Shown here: in pieces, positions 9,164 to 16,753 of the stretch
How positions within the stretch are numbered: the stretch's first letter is position 1
Layout: each line of letters begins with the position of its first letter
Assembly: GCA_017439675.1 (NCBI GenBank)
Contig: JAFSIQ010000043.1
Span: forward strand, 58,045-122,044
Source: Lachnospiraceae bacterium
GTDB taxonomy: Bacteria; Bacillota; Clostridia; Lachnospirales; Lachnospiraceae
DNA length: 64,000 nt
Reading direction: 5' to 3'
Made by a program: the position numbers and the translations under genes
The notes under the pieces: model-generated
Told to the model about the DNA's origin: nothing
Seen by the model: the letters and a program-made list of their open reading frames with translations, nothing else
The model's database searches: none

Positions 9164-9988
9164 TTATCCACAAACAACCTCTTCTCCACTATGAACATAT
9201 ATCAATTGTCTCCCAAGAATCTTCTTCATCACCTCAAATGGAAATTCACCAGTACAATGTCCCGTATAGAACACGGTATCTGTGTTGCAAAGCTCCTTTG
9301 CCGTCTCTTCCATAAGCGCAACGTCTTCTTCCGTGTAATCCGTCTTCTTTCGCATGTGGAATCCGCTAATCATAGCATACGGATTCTCCCCATACAATTC
9401 ACGATATTTTTCCAAAATATTTAGCACACCATTATGGGCACAGCCAGATACTAAAAGCTTCTTTTCTCCATCTATAATTACAAGATACTGCTCGTGTGAA
9501 AACTCGTCTTGTATAAATGCTCCATCCATCAACTCTTTCAGTTCCAAATTGCCCTGTGGCCAAAGCCTTCTACCTGTCACATGACTGAACAATTCTAATT
9601 CATCATCAAGTCTCAAATTCCCATCTACCAACACAACTTGGGATAGATTTGCAATATCCTTATCAATGCCGATATATTTTTCCATTTTCGCATCCTTATG
9701 GTAATAATCTCCCACTGCATTTTTTTGTATATAAATTCTCGCTTTAGAGTTCATTTTCACAAAAGCAAGGATTCCACCAGAATGGTCATAATGTCCGTGA
9801 CTTAATATCACCGTGTCAACTTTAGTCAAATCAATGCCCAGCATTTTTGCATTATGAATAAATGCTTCACTCGCACCAGTATCAACCAATAATTTGTGAT
9901 TTTTCGTTTCTATGTAAAAACTCAGACCGTGTTCATACAAACAGCCTTCTGTACCAGATGTATTTTCTATTAAATTGACAATTCGCAT
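9164..9988 (-). CDS. MBL-fold metallohydrolase, 274 aa
   Basis: The metallo-beta-lactamase motif HxHxDH is present as SHGHYDHSGG (His64, His66, Asp68, His69), with a later metal ligand in SGCAHNG and a further His in SGFHMRK / YTGHCTGE. The arrangement is like the subgroup annotated as 7,8-dihydropterin-6-methyl-4-(beta-D-ribofuranosyl)-aminobenzene-5'-phosphate synthase, but substrate cannot be read from sequence. Cytoplasmic; good ribosome site (GAGGTG) before ATG 9988. Confidence 0.85.
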   Translation of the reverse strand: MRIVNLIENTSGTEGCLYEHGLSFYIETKNHKLLVDTGASEAFIHNAKMLGIDLTKVDTVILSHGHYDHSGGILAFVKMNSKARIYIQKNAVGDYYHKDAKMEKYIGIDKDIANLSQVVLVDGNLRLDDELELFSHVTGRRLWPQGNLELKELMDGAFIQDEFSHEQYLVIIDGEKKLLVSGCAHNGVLNILEKYRELYGENPYAMISGFHMRKKTDYTEEDVALMEETAKELCNTDTVFYTGHCTGEFPFEVMKKILGRQLIYVHSGEEVVCG

Positions 9989-10440
9989 ATTAACACCTCA
10001 TTTCCTCTAACAGCTTTCATAATTTATTTTGTCAAGAATTATACATACAACTAATTACAATTCTCCTTTTTCTCGATAGTTAATTCGCATCCCTAATCTA
10101 CTTCTATATACATTATTATATCCCCCTCCGGTTTTTCGCGCAATCATTTAAAATGTCAACAATGCATTCAATATTATATCAATAAATTCAAACATATTAC
10201 TTTCTAATGCATAACTTTTCATTTTTTTTGATGATTTTATTAAAAAATGATTAGTCCAAGTCGCACTTTATTAAAATTCTATTTTTATTATAGCATCTTG
10301 TTCACATTTATAGATTTCTCAATCTTCTCATGCTAATATTACTCTACTTTGAAAGTCATACCAAAATCGCATTTTTAAATTTACGACATTACTTTCCCTA
10401 TTCCATTTTTGCTAAAATACATATATAATAGGAGATATAA
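9989..10440. other. AT-rich non-coding stretch upstream of the Rpn gene
   Basis: No convincing gene on either strand. Very AT-rich, with an ATATAATA stretch just before the ribosome site AGGAGATATAA of the Rpn gene. It separates the divergent MBL hydrolase and Rpn genes and so should hold both promoters. Confidence 0.6.
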
Positions 10441-11526
10441 ATGAACAAAAAACCTAAGAAATTCAAAAGAATACTCATGCCCTCATCGGTAAGACAACCA
10501 TTACGTAATCTACTCCGAGCCAGACACAATTTTAAAGATCGACTTTTCATCAAACTCTTTCATGATAAGAATGAATTGTTATCTTTATACAATGCGCTGA
10601 ACGGAAGTAATTATTCAGATCCTAATCTGCTAGAAATAACGACTTTAAGTGACATGGTATATATCGGAATTAAAAATGATTGTTCTTTTATTATTGGCAA
10701 TTATTTAAATCTATACGAACATCAAAGTACAATCAACCCAAACATGCCAATTCGCGGACTGAACTATTTTTCTACCATTTATCGCAATTACATTCAAACA
10801 AACGATTTGAATATCTACGGTTCTGTATTGGTAAAATTACCAACTCCACGATACATTGTCTTTTACAATGGTGAGCAGGAACTTCCTGACAAATCTGAAA
10901 TCCGTTTGTCCGAGGCTTTTCTTGAAAAAGATGGTTGTTTAGAATGTATTGCTACCGTGATTAACATTAATCTTGGCCACAACGAAGATTTAATGAAGAG
11001 TTGCAATACTCTTTTACAATATGCACAATTTGTAGCAAAAGTACGAGAATATTATTCCTTAGGCTACACACATCGTTCAGCTATTAATAATGCTGTAGAA
11101 TATTGTATTGAGCATGATATCTTACGAGGATTTCTTCTTAAAAATCGAAACGAGGTAAACTATATGTTTGAAACCGATTATTCAATGAAGAAATTCTGGC
11201 GACTTCAAGAAATCAGCTACAAAAGGGATATGAAGCCAGTTCTTAAAATTGAAATGCATGACGAAATCATGGATGAATTGCGGCCTGAAATCAAGAACGA
11301 ATTGCGACCTGAAATCAAGAACGAATTACGACCTGAAATCAAAAACGAATTGCGAATCGAATATGAAGAAGAATTGCGTGCTGAAGCAAAAGCAAACATT
11401 ATTGCAGAACTCAGTGCCCAAATTAAATCCGAAATACAAAACGAAATTAAAAGAGCGACAGATGAAAAAGATAAAGAAATTGCTTGGTTAAAAAAGCAAC
11501 TCGCAGAGGCACAAAAGCAAACATAA
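10441..11526 (+). CDS. Rpn-family recombination-promoting nuclease / PD-(D/E)XK transposase-like protein, 361 aa
   Basis: Resembles the PD-(D/E)XK nuclease family transposases (Rpn, YhgA-like): the N-terminal ~240 residues carry the characteristic RARHNFKDRLFIKLF start, NDCSFIIGNYLNLYEHQ core with an acidic-x-Gln site, PTPRYIVFYNG and LLQYAQFV blocks. The C-terminus is highly charged and helical with three near-identical 8-residue repeats (ELRPEIKN). Rpn proteins are DNA endonucleases linked to recombination and phage restriction; no inverted repeats flank the gene, so it is not an IS. An in-frame internal start with its own ribosome site is listed separately. One of the few plus-strand genes in its neighbourhood. 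Confidence 0.85.
   Translation: MNKKPKKFKRILMPSSVRQPLRNLLRARHNFKDRLFIKLFHDKNELLSLYNALNGSNYSDPNLLEITTLSDMVYIGIKNDCSFIIGNYLNLYEHQSTINPNMPIRGLNYFSTIYRNYIQTNDLNIYGSVLVKLPTPRYIVFYNGEQELPDKSEIRLSEAFLEKDGCLECIATVININLGHNEDLMKSCNTLLQYAQFVAKVREYYSLGYTHRSAINNAVEYCIEHDILRGFLLKNRNEVNYMFETDYSMKKFWRLQEISYKRDMKPVLKIEMHDEIMDELRPEIKNELRPEIKNELRPEIKNELRIEYEEELRAEAKANIIAELSAQIKSEIQNEIKRATDEKDKEIAWLKKQLAEAQKQT
11164..11526 (+). CDS. Candidate internal in-frame gene within rpn (short isoform, 120 aa)
   Basis: ATG at 11164 is in frame with the long Rpn protein (codon 242, MFETDYSMKKFW) and preceded by GAGGT at 11152-11156 with a 7-nt gap. The product would be the 120-residue C-terminal part, including the ELRPEIKN repeats. 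In Escherichia coli, rpn genes are known to encode a short C-terminal form from an internal start that binds and inhibits the full-length nuclease; the arrangement here matches that plan. This is inferred from the ribosome site and position only. Confidence 0.5.
   Translation: MFETDYSMKKFWRLQEISYKRDMKPVLKIEMHDEIMDELRPEIKNELRPEIKNELRPEIKNELRIEYEEELRAEAKANIIAELSAQIKSEIQNEIKRATDEKDKEIAWLKKQLAEAQKQT
11275..11346 (+). repeat. 24-bp tandem repeat, three copies plus partial, inside rpn
   Basis: Three 24-bp units at 11275-11298, 11299-11322 and 11323-11346, differing at only a few positions, each coding ELRPEIKN, followed by a partial unit (GAATTGCGAATCGAA). In-frame unit number can change without breaking the protein. 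Confidence 0.9.
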
Positions 11527-11540
11527 AATTAAAACACAAA

Positions 11541-11576
11541 ATGATACATCATATATTCTGCATAATGATGTATCAT
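11541..11576. terminator. Bidirectional terminator between rpn and the DUF368 gene
   Basis: 12-bp stem ATGATACATCAT (11541-11552) with ATGATGTATCAT (11565-11576), flanked by A-rich sequence on the left and TTTTATTATT on the right. Placed between converging genes. Confidence 0.75.
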
Positions 11577-11602
11577 TTTATTATTCCTTTGTTTACATAC
11601 CT

Positions 11603-12439
11603 TTACCCCATCTTCCTAGTCAACCCATACATCCCTACAAATCCAATAATTGCAATAAGAATACCCATAGCCGGCATTTCCATCTGCGTTCTCGGTATCA
11701 GTTGAACTAGGGAACCTGCAACAAAACCGATTATCGCCATATAAATTTCCTGCGGATAACATTCCATTCCCTTTTCTAATAAATCTGCTGTTAAAAATGT
11801 TCCCACAAACAAACCTACCACCAATGGTATTAAAGAAACAAACTGCAATGCATATACCTTTTGTAAAACTACTTCATACAATCCCATAATATAAAGGATA
11901 TGTGTCACACTAATCCCTGGTAAAATAAGGGCAATGGCAATAATTACTCCTGCCACAAACTGTAAAATCCAAAAAGTGATTCCACTTCCTACAACAAATA
12001 ATCCAGTAGGTAACATGGTCATAGCAAGCACAACCGCTGCTCCCACTAACAAGCACACAATATGTTTTCCCTTAATTTTGTCTATTTCTGACTTTCGAAC
12101 CAACAGCGGAATTCCACCTACCACAACTCCGCAAAAAAACAACTTGGTCAGGGAACTTGTGGCAGCACTCTCTAGCAATGCAGTAATCATTCTTGCAAAC
12201 ACAAGAAATCCTACAACCGCCCCTAGAGCAAATTGTAGCAAAAAAATCATATATACCTTAGGTTCGTTTTTGAGTCTATTGATTGCACGTATCAAGTCCT
12301 CATAAATTCCAACTACTACAGCCATGGTACCACCAGACACTCCTGGAACCGTCATCGTAGAACCAACCCATAGCCCCTTCAAAGTATTTGCAATCCAATT
12401 ACTTTCTTTTGTTTGGTTCCATTTATTTTCACTCTTCAT
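11603..12439 (-). CDS. popT: DUF368 membrane protein, PopT-type polyprenyl-phosphate translocase, 278 aa
   Basis: Start at 12439 (MKSENKWNQTK) has AAGGAG about 9 nt upstream. Hydrophobic throughout with about eight membrane segments. The two family signatures are present: VPGVSGGTMA near the N-terminus and LPGISVTHIL in the second half, an inverted-repeat arrangement as in DedA/DUF368 transporters. DUF368 proteins (PopT) were shown to recycle undecaprenyl phosphate across the membrane in other bacteria. A short cis-prenyltransferase lies 2.5 kb away, compatible with but not proof of a shared lipid-carrier theme. Confidence 0.85.
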   Translation of the reverse strand: MKSENKWNQTKESNWIANTLKGLWVGSTMTVPGVSGGTMAVVVGIYEDLIRAINRLKNEPKVYMIFLLQFALGAVVGFLVFARMITALLESAATSSLTKLFFCGVVVGGIPLLVRKSEIDKIKGKHIVCLLVGAAVVLAMTMLPTGLFVVGSGITFWILQFVAGVIIAIALILPGISVTHILYIMGLYEVVLQKVYALQFVSLIPLVVGLFVGTFLTADLLEKGMECYPQEIYMAIIGFVAGSLVQLIPRTQMEMPAMGILIAIIGFVGMYGLTRKMG

Positions 12440-12543
12440 ATATGATAACTCCTTATATTCATATGCTATGCTACATATATTCTCATATAAAGAATGCAGA
12501 TTCTGTCGAATCAATAGACCAAATGATATTTTACAGAAAGAGA

Positions 12544-12571
12544 GCGCAAGATGTCTATTGAAATCTTGCGC
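12544..12571 (-). terminator. Terminator after the SCP2 gene
   Basis: Nine-base stem GCGCAAGAT / ATCTTGCGC (12544-12552 with 12563-12571). The plus strand side ends in TTTTTT and the minus strand side in a pyrimidine-rich tail, so it can stop minus-strand transcription from the SCP2 gene. Confidence 0.65.
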
Positions 12572-12602
12572 TTTTTTCATCCAAAATGTACTTCAAAAAT
12601 GA

Positions 12603-12920
12603 TTAGATTAACTCCTTAATCTTCAATGCTTTATCAATATTGCCATCCACCTTAAGCTTTCCGAAAGTAAATGCTACCACTGGATCCAACTCCCCTTGGA
12701 TAATTTTAAACAAATTATCTGCTGAACAAGTAAAGGCTGCATCTCTATCATGATACTCATATGGCTCAATGGATAACTTTCCTTCCTTCACCTCTGCATA
12801 AAATGCACCGGAACCTTCACCAGTAATATTAAACTGATATGCCAAATGTTCTTGTACATTGCTTACATCTGTATCCTTAAACATATCTTTAAACTTCTCA
12901 AAAACCTGCTCATAAGTCAT
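12603..12920 (-). CDS. SCP2 sterol-binding domain protein, 105 aa
   Basis: Start at 12920 (MTYEQVFEKF) has GGGAGGT 8 nt upstream. The protein is a stand-alone SCP2-type fold: N-terminal helix, beta strands with GEGSGAFYAEVKEG and AAFTCSADNLFKIIQGELDP, then the typical end VAFTFGKLKVDGNIDKALKI. SCP2 domains bind lipids or act as partner domains; bacterial single-domain forms have no fixed function. Monocistronic, with its own terminator. Confidence 0.88.
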   Translation of the reverse strand: MTYEQVFEKFKDMFKDTDVSNVQEHLAYQFNITGEGSGAFYAEVKEGKLSIEPYEYHDRDAAFTCSADNLFKIIQGELDPVVAFTFGKLKVDGNIDKALKIKELI

Positions 12921-13088
12921 TATAACTACCTCCCATTCTCCATCTATACTGTCGAAAATGCACTTGTAATAATCAACTCTACGCACCTTCGCGTCTATTT
13001 TATCATGATGCATCTCTGATTTCAATCACTTCCTAATACTCAGATTGGTAAATCTAGCGCAGCAATACCAATAACATCAATCTAAAAC

Positions 13089-13132
13089 AAAAGTGCCTCC
13101 AATCGACAGGGCTAAGTCTTGGAAGCACTTTT
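13089..13132 (-). terminator. Hairpin downstream of the flavodoxin gene
   Basis: 14-bp stem with one mismatch, AAAAGTGCCTCCAA (13089-13102) and TTGGAAGCACTTTT (13119-13132). It can serve as terminator for the flavodoxin-side operon 160 nt away; the T-rich arm on both strands allows either direction. Confidence 0.6.
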
Positions 13133-13155
13133 CACACATGATTTATTAACATATA

Positions 13156-13171
13156 GTTAGGTGTAGCTAAC
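13156..13171. promoter_or_regulatory. DtxR/IdeR-like palindrome (copy 1)
   Basis: GTTAG-GTGTAG-CTAAC palindrome. The half-sites TTAG/CTAA match those used by DtxR/IdeR-type iron or manganese regulators. It lies between the flavodoxin and SCP2 genes; which promoter it serves is unclear because a hairpin separates it from the SCP2 start. Confidence 0.45.
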
Positions 13172-13294
13172 CATGTATATAGTACCCCATTTTTTTAACA
13201 AATACAAGTGGTATAATTGATAAGCTTTCTCAATATAATACATTTGTATTTTTGTCTTCAAAAACCAGAAATCGGGCATCCAACATTCTGTTGC

Positions 13295-13729
13295 TTAAAT
13301 GCATCCCGCCAACATTCGTCCTGCATCCTTACACTGCTCTATTGCATCATCCCCAGGCGCACCATTTATTGCAATTCCTTCTCCACCAATAACGGTTGCA
13401 CCAGCCTGGTTTATACGTTCTTCCCAATCACGCATCCATTCTTGATTTCCCCAACCATATGAACCAAATAACACAATCTGCTTGCCGGCAATAGAAGTTT
13501 CTAATTCACACATAAACGGTTCCATCTCTACTTCTTCTAATTGCTCTGCCCCCATGGACGGACAACCTAATGCGAATGCCTTTGCAGATTTCAAATCCTC
13601 CACCGACGCAATACTTACTGGTAACAAATCTGCTTCCTTTCCTGCGTCCTTCACACCTTCTGCAATATATGCAGCCATTGCCTCTGTATTACCAGTTCCA
13701 CTCCAATATACAATTCTTACTTTATCCAT
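13295..13729 (-). CDS. Flavodoxin, short-chain type, 144 aa
   Basis: The FMN phosphate loop WSGTGNTEAMA is at residues 9-19; later loops SYGWGNQEWM (stacking aromatic with acidic neighbours) and a C-terminal GAPGDDAIEQCKDAG complete the flavodoxin fold. Length fits short-chain flavodoxins. It transfers electrons in place of ferredoxin and is often induced when iron is short. It follows a DUF3793 gene by 108 nt on the same strand, and a DtxR-like operator stands upstream of that gene, so iron control of the pair is plausible. Confidence 0.92.
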   Translation of the reverse strand: MDKVRIVYWSGTGNTEAMAAYIAEGVKDAGKEADLLPVSIASVEDLKSAKAFALGCPSMGAEQLEEVEMEPFMCELETSIAGKQIVLFGSYGWGNQEWMRDWEERINQAGATVIGGEGIAINGAPGDDAIEQCKDAGRMLAGCI

Positions 13730-13837
13730 CTCTATGCTCTCCCTTTTCTAACATTATGTTTTTGCACATATGTGCACTCTCTTTGACTTTCATTTGTGAT
13801 AATTTCGGATGCCGGAGCATGCCAGACTCACCACGAT

Positions 13838-14425
13838 TCACACTGCAATTTCCCGTATCTTTTTCCCAGAAACCACTGCCTGAATTGCATGCTCCCGCAC
13901 CAAATCGTATTCCCTAAATTTCCGCAGAGTATTATTAACATCCGCATACACCTTCCAATATCCAGAATAAATGAAGTTCTTTCCATCGTTGTCTACAAAT
14001 CCTTTTACATCTATTAACGGATATTCCAAAAAAACTCCTATTTCATGTGGAAATTCTTCTTCACCATTACTGTAAATGTGGATTCGCTTCGACAGACGTT
14101 CTAACATCTCTTGAAAATTTTCAGTCTCATATCCATATCCTTTCAAAAAGGATTGAATATCTTCAGAATGCAAATACTTCATAATCTCCTGTTCCCGATA
14201 TAAATACAAAATCCCCTTATCACCTTTCGTTTTCAAAAAACAGTATGAAATGCCCGTATCCCGAAGCAAATCTCCGATTCGGAAAAATTCTCTTCCAGTT
14301 ACTGTCATAATATTAGCAGCCTTAATCCCTAAAAGAATAGGCGCACAATGAATTGCCAGCAATAATGACATTTTTGTTTCTTCATCTGTAGAAGTTTGTA
14401 ATTTCATAATTCCTTGTATTGGCAT
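13838..14425 (-). CDS. DUF3793 family protein, 195 aa
   Basis: Family hallmarks are visible: HCAPILLGIKAANI near residue 26, YCFLKTKGDKGILYLYREQ, FPHEIGVFLEYPLIDVKGF near 123-141 and YSGYWKVYADVNN followed by a C-terminal helix. DUF3793 proteins are confined mostly to Clostridia and are commonly found beside flavodoxin genes, as here; the biochemical role is not known. ATG 14425 follows AGAGGAAT; an ATG six codons in is an alternative. The palindromic operator at 14549 lies about 125 nt upstream. Confidence 0.85.
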   Translation of the reverse strand: MPIQGIMKLQTSTDEETKMSLLLAIHCAPILLGIKAANIMTVTGREFFRIGDLLRDTGISYCFLKTKGDKGILYLYREQEIMKYLHSEDIQSFLKGYGYETENFQEMLERLSKRIHIYSNGEEEFPHEIGVFLEYPLIDVKGFVDNDGKNFIYSGYWKVYADVNNTLRKFREYDLVREHAIQAVVSGKKIREIAV

Positions 14426-14548
14426 TCTCGATTCCTCTCACTTTCTTTGCAGTGCGCATTACTACGGTGAAACCGCTTGTTTTACATTTTAGTATTTTGG
14501 GCTTTCTCCCAATTATAGTATTTCCCGTTTGCAAACAGATTATTTTAA

Positions 14549-14576
14549 GGTTAGTCACAACTAACCTAGCATTATA
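14549..14576 (-). promoter_or_regulatory. DtxR/IdeR-like operator (copy 2) next to a -10 box
   Basis: GGTTAG-TCACAA-CTAACC at 14549-14566 is a perfect 6+6 palindrome (7+7 counting the inner T/A). On the minus strand a TATAAT -10 box (14576-14571) sits immediately upstream of it, so a bound repressor would cover the start of transcription of the DUF3793-flavodoxin pair. Shares the GGTTAG...ACA...CTAAC pattern with copy 1. Confidence 0.55.
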
Positions 14577-14745
14577 ATATGATACCTTTTACAAAAATGC
14601 AACCCTATATATTGATACTCTTTCTCGTTAATGCAAAAATAATTTTTATTTCTTCGCTAGCGTTTTCGCACTAAAAATTGAAGACAATTTTCTTAATAAA
14701 ACAAGAAGGAATGTCACTGGCGACATTCCTCTCAACATAATCTAG
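14577..14745. other. Rest of the DUF3793/EAL intergenic stretch
   Basis: The 320-bp gap between the EAL gene and DUF3793 gene holds the operator, a -10 box and a terminator (14707-14730). No other gene or element is seen in it. Confidence 0.5.
14707..14730 (-). terminator. Terminator after the membrane EAL gene
   Basis: Nine-base stem AGGAATGTC (14707-14715) / GACATTCCT (14722-14730); on the minus strand it is followed by TCTTGTTTTATT. Confidence 0.75.
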
Positions 14746-16677
14746 TTACTTATCCATTGCTGATTTTATAAACCTTATAAAATCATCCTTGGGTACCGGT
14801 TTGGAATAATAATATCCCTGAATATACTCACACTCCAAATCTGAAAATTGTTTCACGCCATGTTCCGTCTCCACGCCTTCCACTACGATTTGTAAATTCA
14901 TAGCTTTAATCATATTAATTGTATTCTGCAATACAATCATCATACGGGAATTTTCCTTCACATCCGTAAAACTCTTATCCAGCTTCACCAGATATAACGG
15001 CAAAGAAGCAATTCTTCTCATATTGGAATAACCCGTTCCGAAATCATCTAGCGAAAAATGAATCCCTGCATTGGTTAACGTACTGAGATTATCTAACATT
15101 GTTCTCTGCGAATATGACGCTGCTGTTTCTGTTATCTCTAAATTAATCTGTTCCGGTTTCACTTGATACTTTTCTAACATCGTCAAAACATCATTCGCCA
15201 AATTGCTATGCATACACTGTGCAACAGACAAATTGATTTCTATATAGTCCAAACCTAAAGCCTTAAAATCATCCGTTGCAATAAATCGACAAACCTCTTC
15301 TAACACGATCATTCCAATTCTATGAATAGCACCACTCTTTTCTGCCGCTTCTATAATAACATCAGGACGAATAAATCCATACTTGTCATCCTTTAAACGT
15401 AACAACGCTTCCGCTGAATGAAAACGTTCTTCTTTCACAGAATAAATCGGTTGATAATAAACCTCGAATTTGTGATTTGCTAGCGCAGACTCTATGATTC
15501 GGTCGATATCCTTCATAATATCATAGTACTCTTTGGTATAATGCTCCGAAGCATGCATTACATCCCCACTATGCTGTCTCTCATTCAAAGCATGTCCAAA
15601 TGCCAACAACGAATCCAAGTCACTAATTTCATCTGGACATTTTGCCACACAAACACAAGACACCAAATTCAAGTCCATGTGATGAAGCTGCAACTCTTCC
15701 TTCATAAATGTATTCATTGCCTGTGCCACCTGTTCCACCTTATCACCATGTCTATCCTCTGTCACAAAACGAAACTTACCATTTCCCAAGTAGTACAGTT
15801 CTGCACTCAAGCCATATTTTCGGTTCAACGCAACAACCTCTTCGGCTATCGCACTCTTTAAATCTACAGTTCTATCATAACCAAGCATATCTTGTAAAGA
15901 ACCATAATTCATTACATTTGCCATAATAACATATATTGGCTTCTCATTTAAAAAAGCCGCTCTTACATCCGATACATACGCAGCCATTTTCAACAAACCA
16001 GTTTCCGAATCAATACGCTCCTCCGGTCTTTGAATCATCATACAGATAAACAAAACAGCACACGCATTGGCAAACATTTCAACCAAAAGTTCCTTGTGAA
16101 TAAATTGAATCACAACGGAAATTGCTGTCAGCGGTATCACAGATACCAAAGCTATCAAACGTCGTATACTCACTGATTTTCTATAGTGATACACATAATA
16201 TACACCATATATCATGTATACAATTGCCACTGCGTACAATACAAAAAACGCATCGCCACGAGTATAGGCGTCTTGTTCATTCAAATAATATACAACCGGG
16301 TGGAAACAATTTACAATCATTAACACCGTCACAATTGCTATTGGCATACAAAAAATCACCTGTTGTATTCGACTTCTCCGTAGCTTATGTACTGTATCTG
16401 TATGAATTGCCAAGTAAATAATATAAGTAGGAATAATTAGACTGTGCAAATACAAATATGTTGTATGAAAAATATGTTTCCAAATTACATTTCCTGGTCC
16501 TAGATTATCTAGATATACCGCACCAACATCTGCCAGCGTTGTAATAATCCCCACTGAAATCATCACAATGAACATCTGATTCAATTTACCACGTGTCATT
16601 CGTCGCATAATCGTTGTCAATAGAACTAGTACAAATATAATCAACGCACCATAATCAAAGTATATAATTTTCTCCAC
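14746..16677 (-). CDS. Membrane EAL-domain c-di-GMP phosphodiesterase with degenerate GGDEF, 643 aa
   Basis: The start is GTG at 16677 with GGGGGGA upstream. Residues 1-220 form about seven membrane segments (7TM sensory type). A degenerate GGDEF-like domain follows (LGNGKFRF in place of GGDEF), then a full EAL domain: SAEALLRL (substrate/metal Glu), ITETAA, DDFGTGYSN (metal Asp pair), VKLDKS and VVEGVETE. These residues predict an active c-di-GMP phosphodiesterase controlled by a membrane signal. Separated by 76 nt from the upstream chemoreceptor gene, perhaps coexpressed. Confidence 0.92.
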   Translation of the reverse strand: MEKIIYFDYGALIIFVLVLLTTIMRRMTRGKLNQMFIVMISVGIITTLADVGAVYLDNLGPGNVIWKHIFHTTYLYLHSLIIPTYIIYLAIHTDTVHKLRRSRIQQVIFCMPIAIVTVLMIVNCFHPVVYYLNEQDAYTRGDAFFVLYAVAIVYMIYGVYYVYHYRKSVSIRRLIALVSVIPLTAISVVIQFIHKELLVEMFANACAVLFICMMIQRPEERIDSETGLLKMAAYVSDVRAAFLNEKPIYVIMANVMNYGSLQDMLGYDRTVDLKSAIAEEVVALNRKYGLSAELYYLGNGKFRFVTEDRHGDKVEQVAQAMNTFMKEELQLHHMDLNLVSCVCVAKCPDEISDLDSLLAFGHALNERQHSGDVMHASEHYTKEYYDIMKDIDRIIESALANHKFEVYYQPIYSVKEERFHSAEALLRLKDDKYGFIRPDVIIEAAEKSGAIHRIGMIVLEEVCRFIATDDFKALGLDYIEINLSVAQCMHSNLANDVLTMLEKYQVKPEQINLEITETAASYSQRTMLDNLSTLTNAGIHFSLDDFGTGYSNMRRIASLPLYLVKLDKSFTDVKENSRMMIVLQNTINMIKAMNLQIVVEGVETEHGVKQFSDLECEYIQGYYYSKPVPKDDFIRFIKSAMDK

Positions 16678-16753
16678 GGAATCCCCCCATTTCGAAACAA
16701 ACCCTCTTTATCCTCTAGCTTCAAGTTCACAAGTTATCCAGTATGATTCTTAT

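Noticed and set aside
11217-11399. Frame opposite the rpn repeats with ISGRNSFL repeats
   Set aside because: It is the antisense reading of the 24-bp repeat and has no ribosome site.
10441-11526. Treating the Rpn gene as part of an insertion sequence
   Set aside because: No terminal inverted repeats or target duplications are seen around it.
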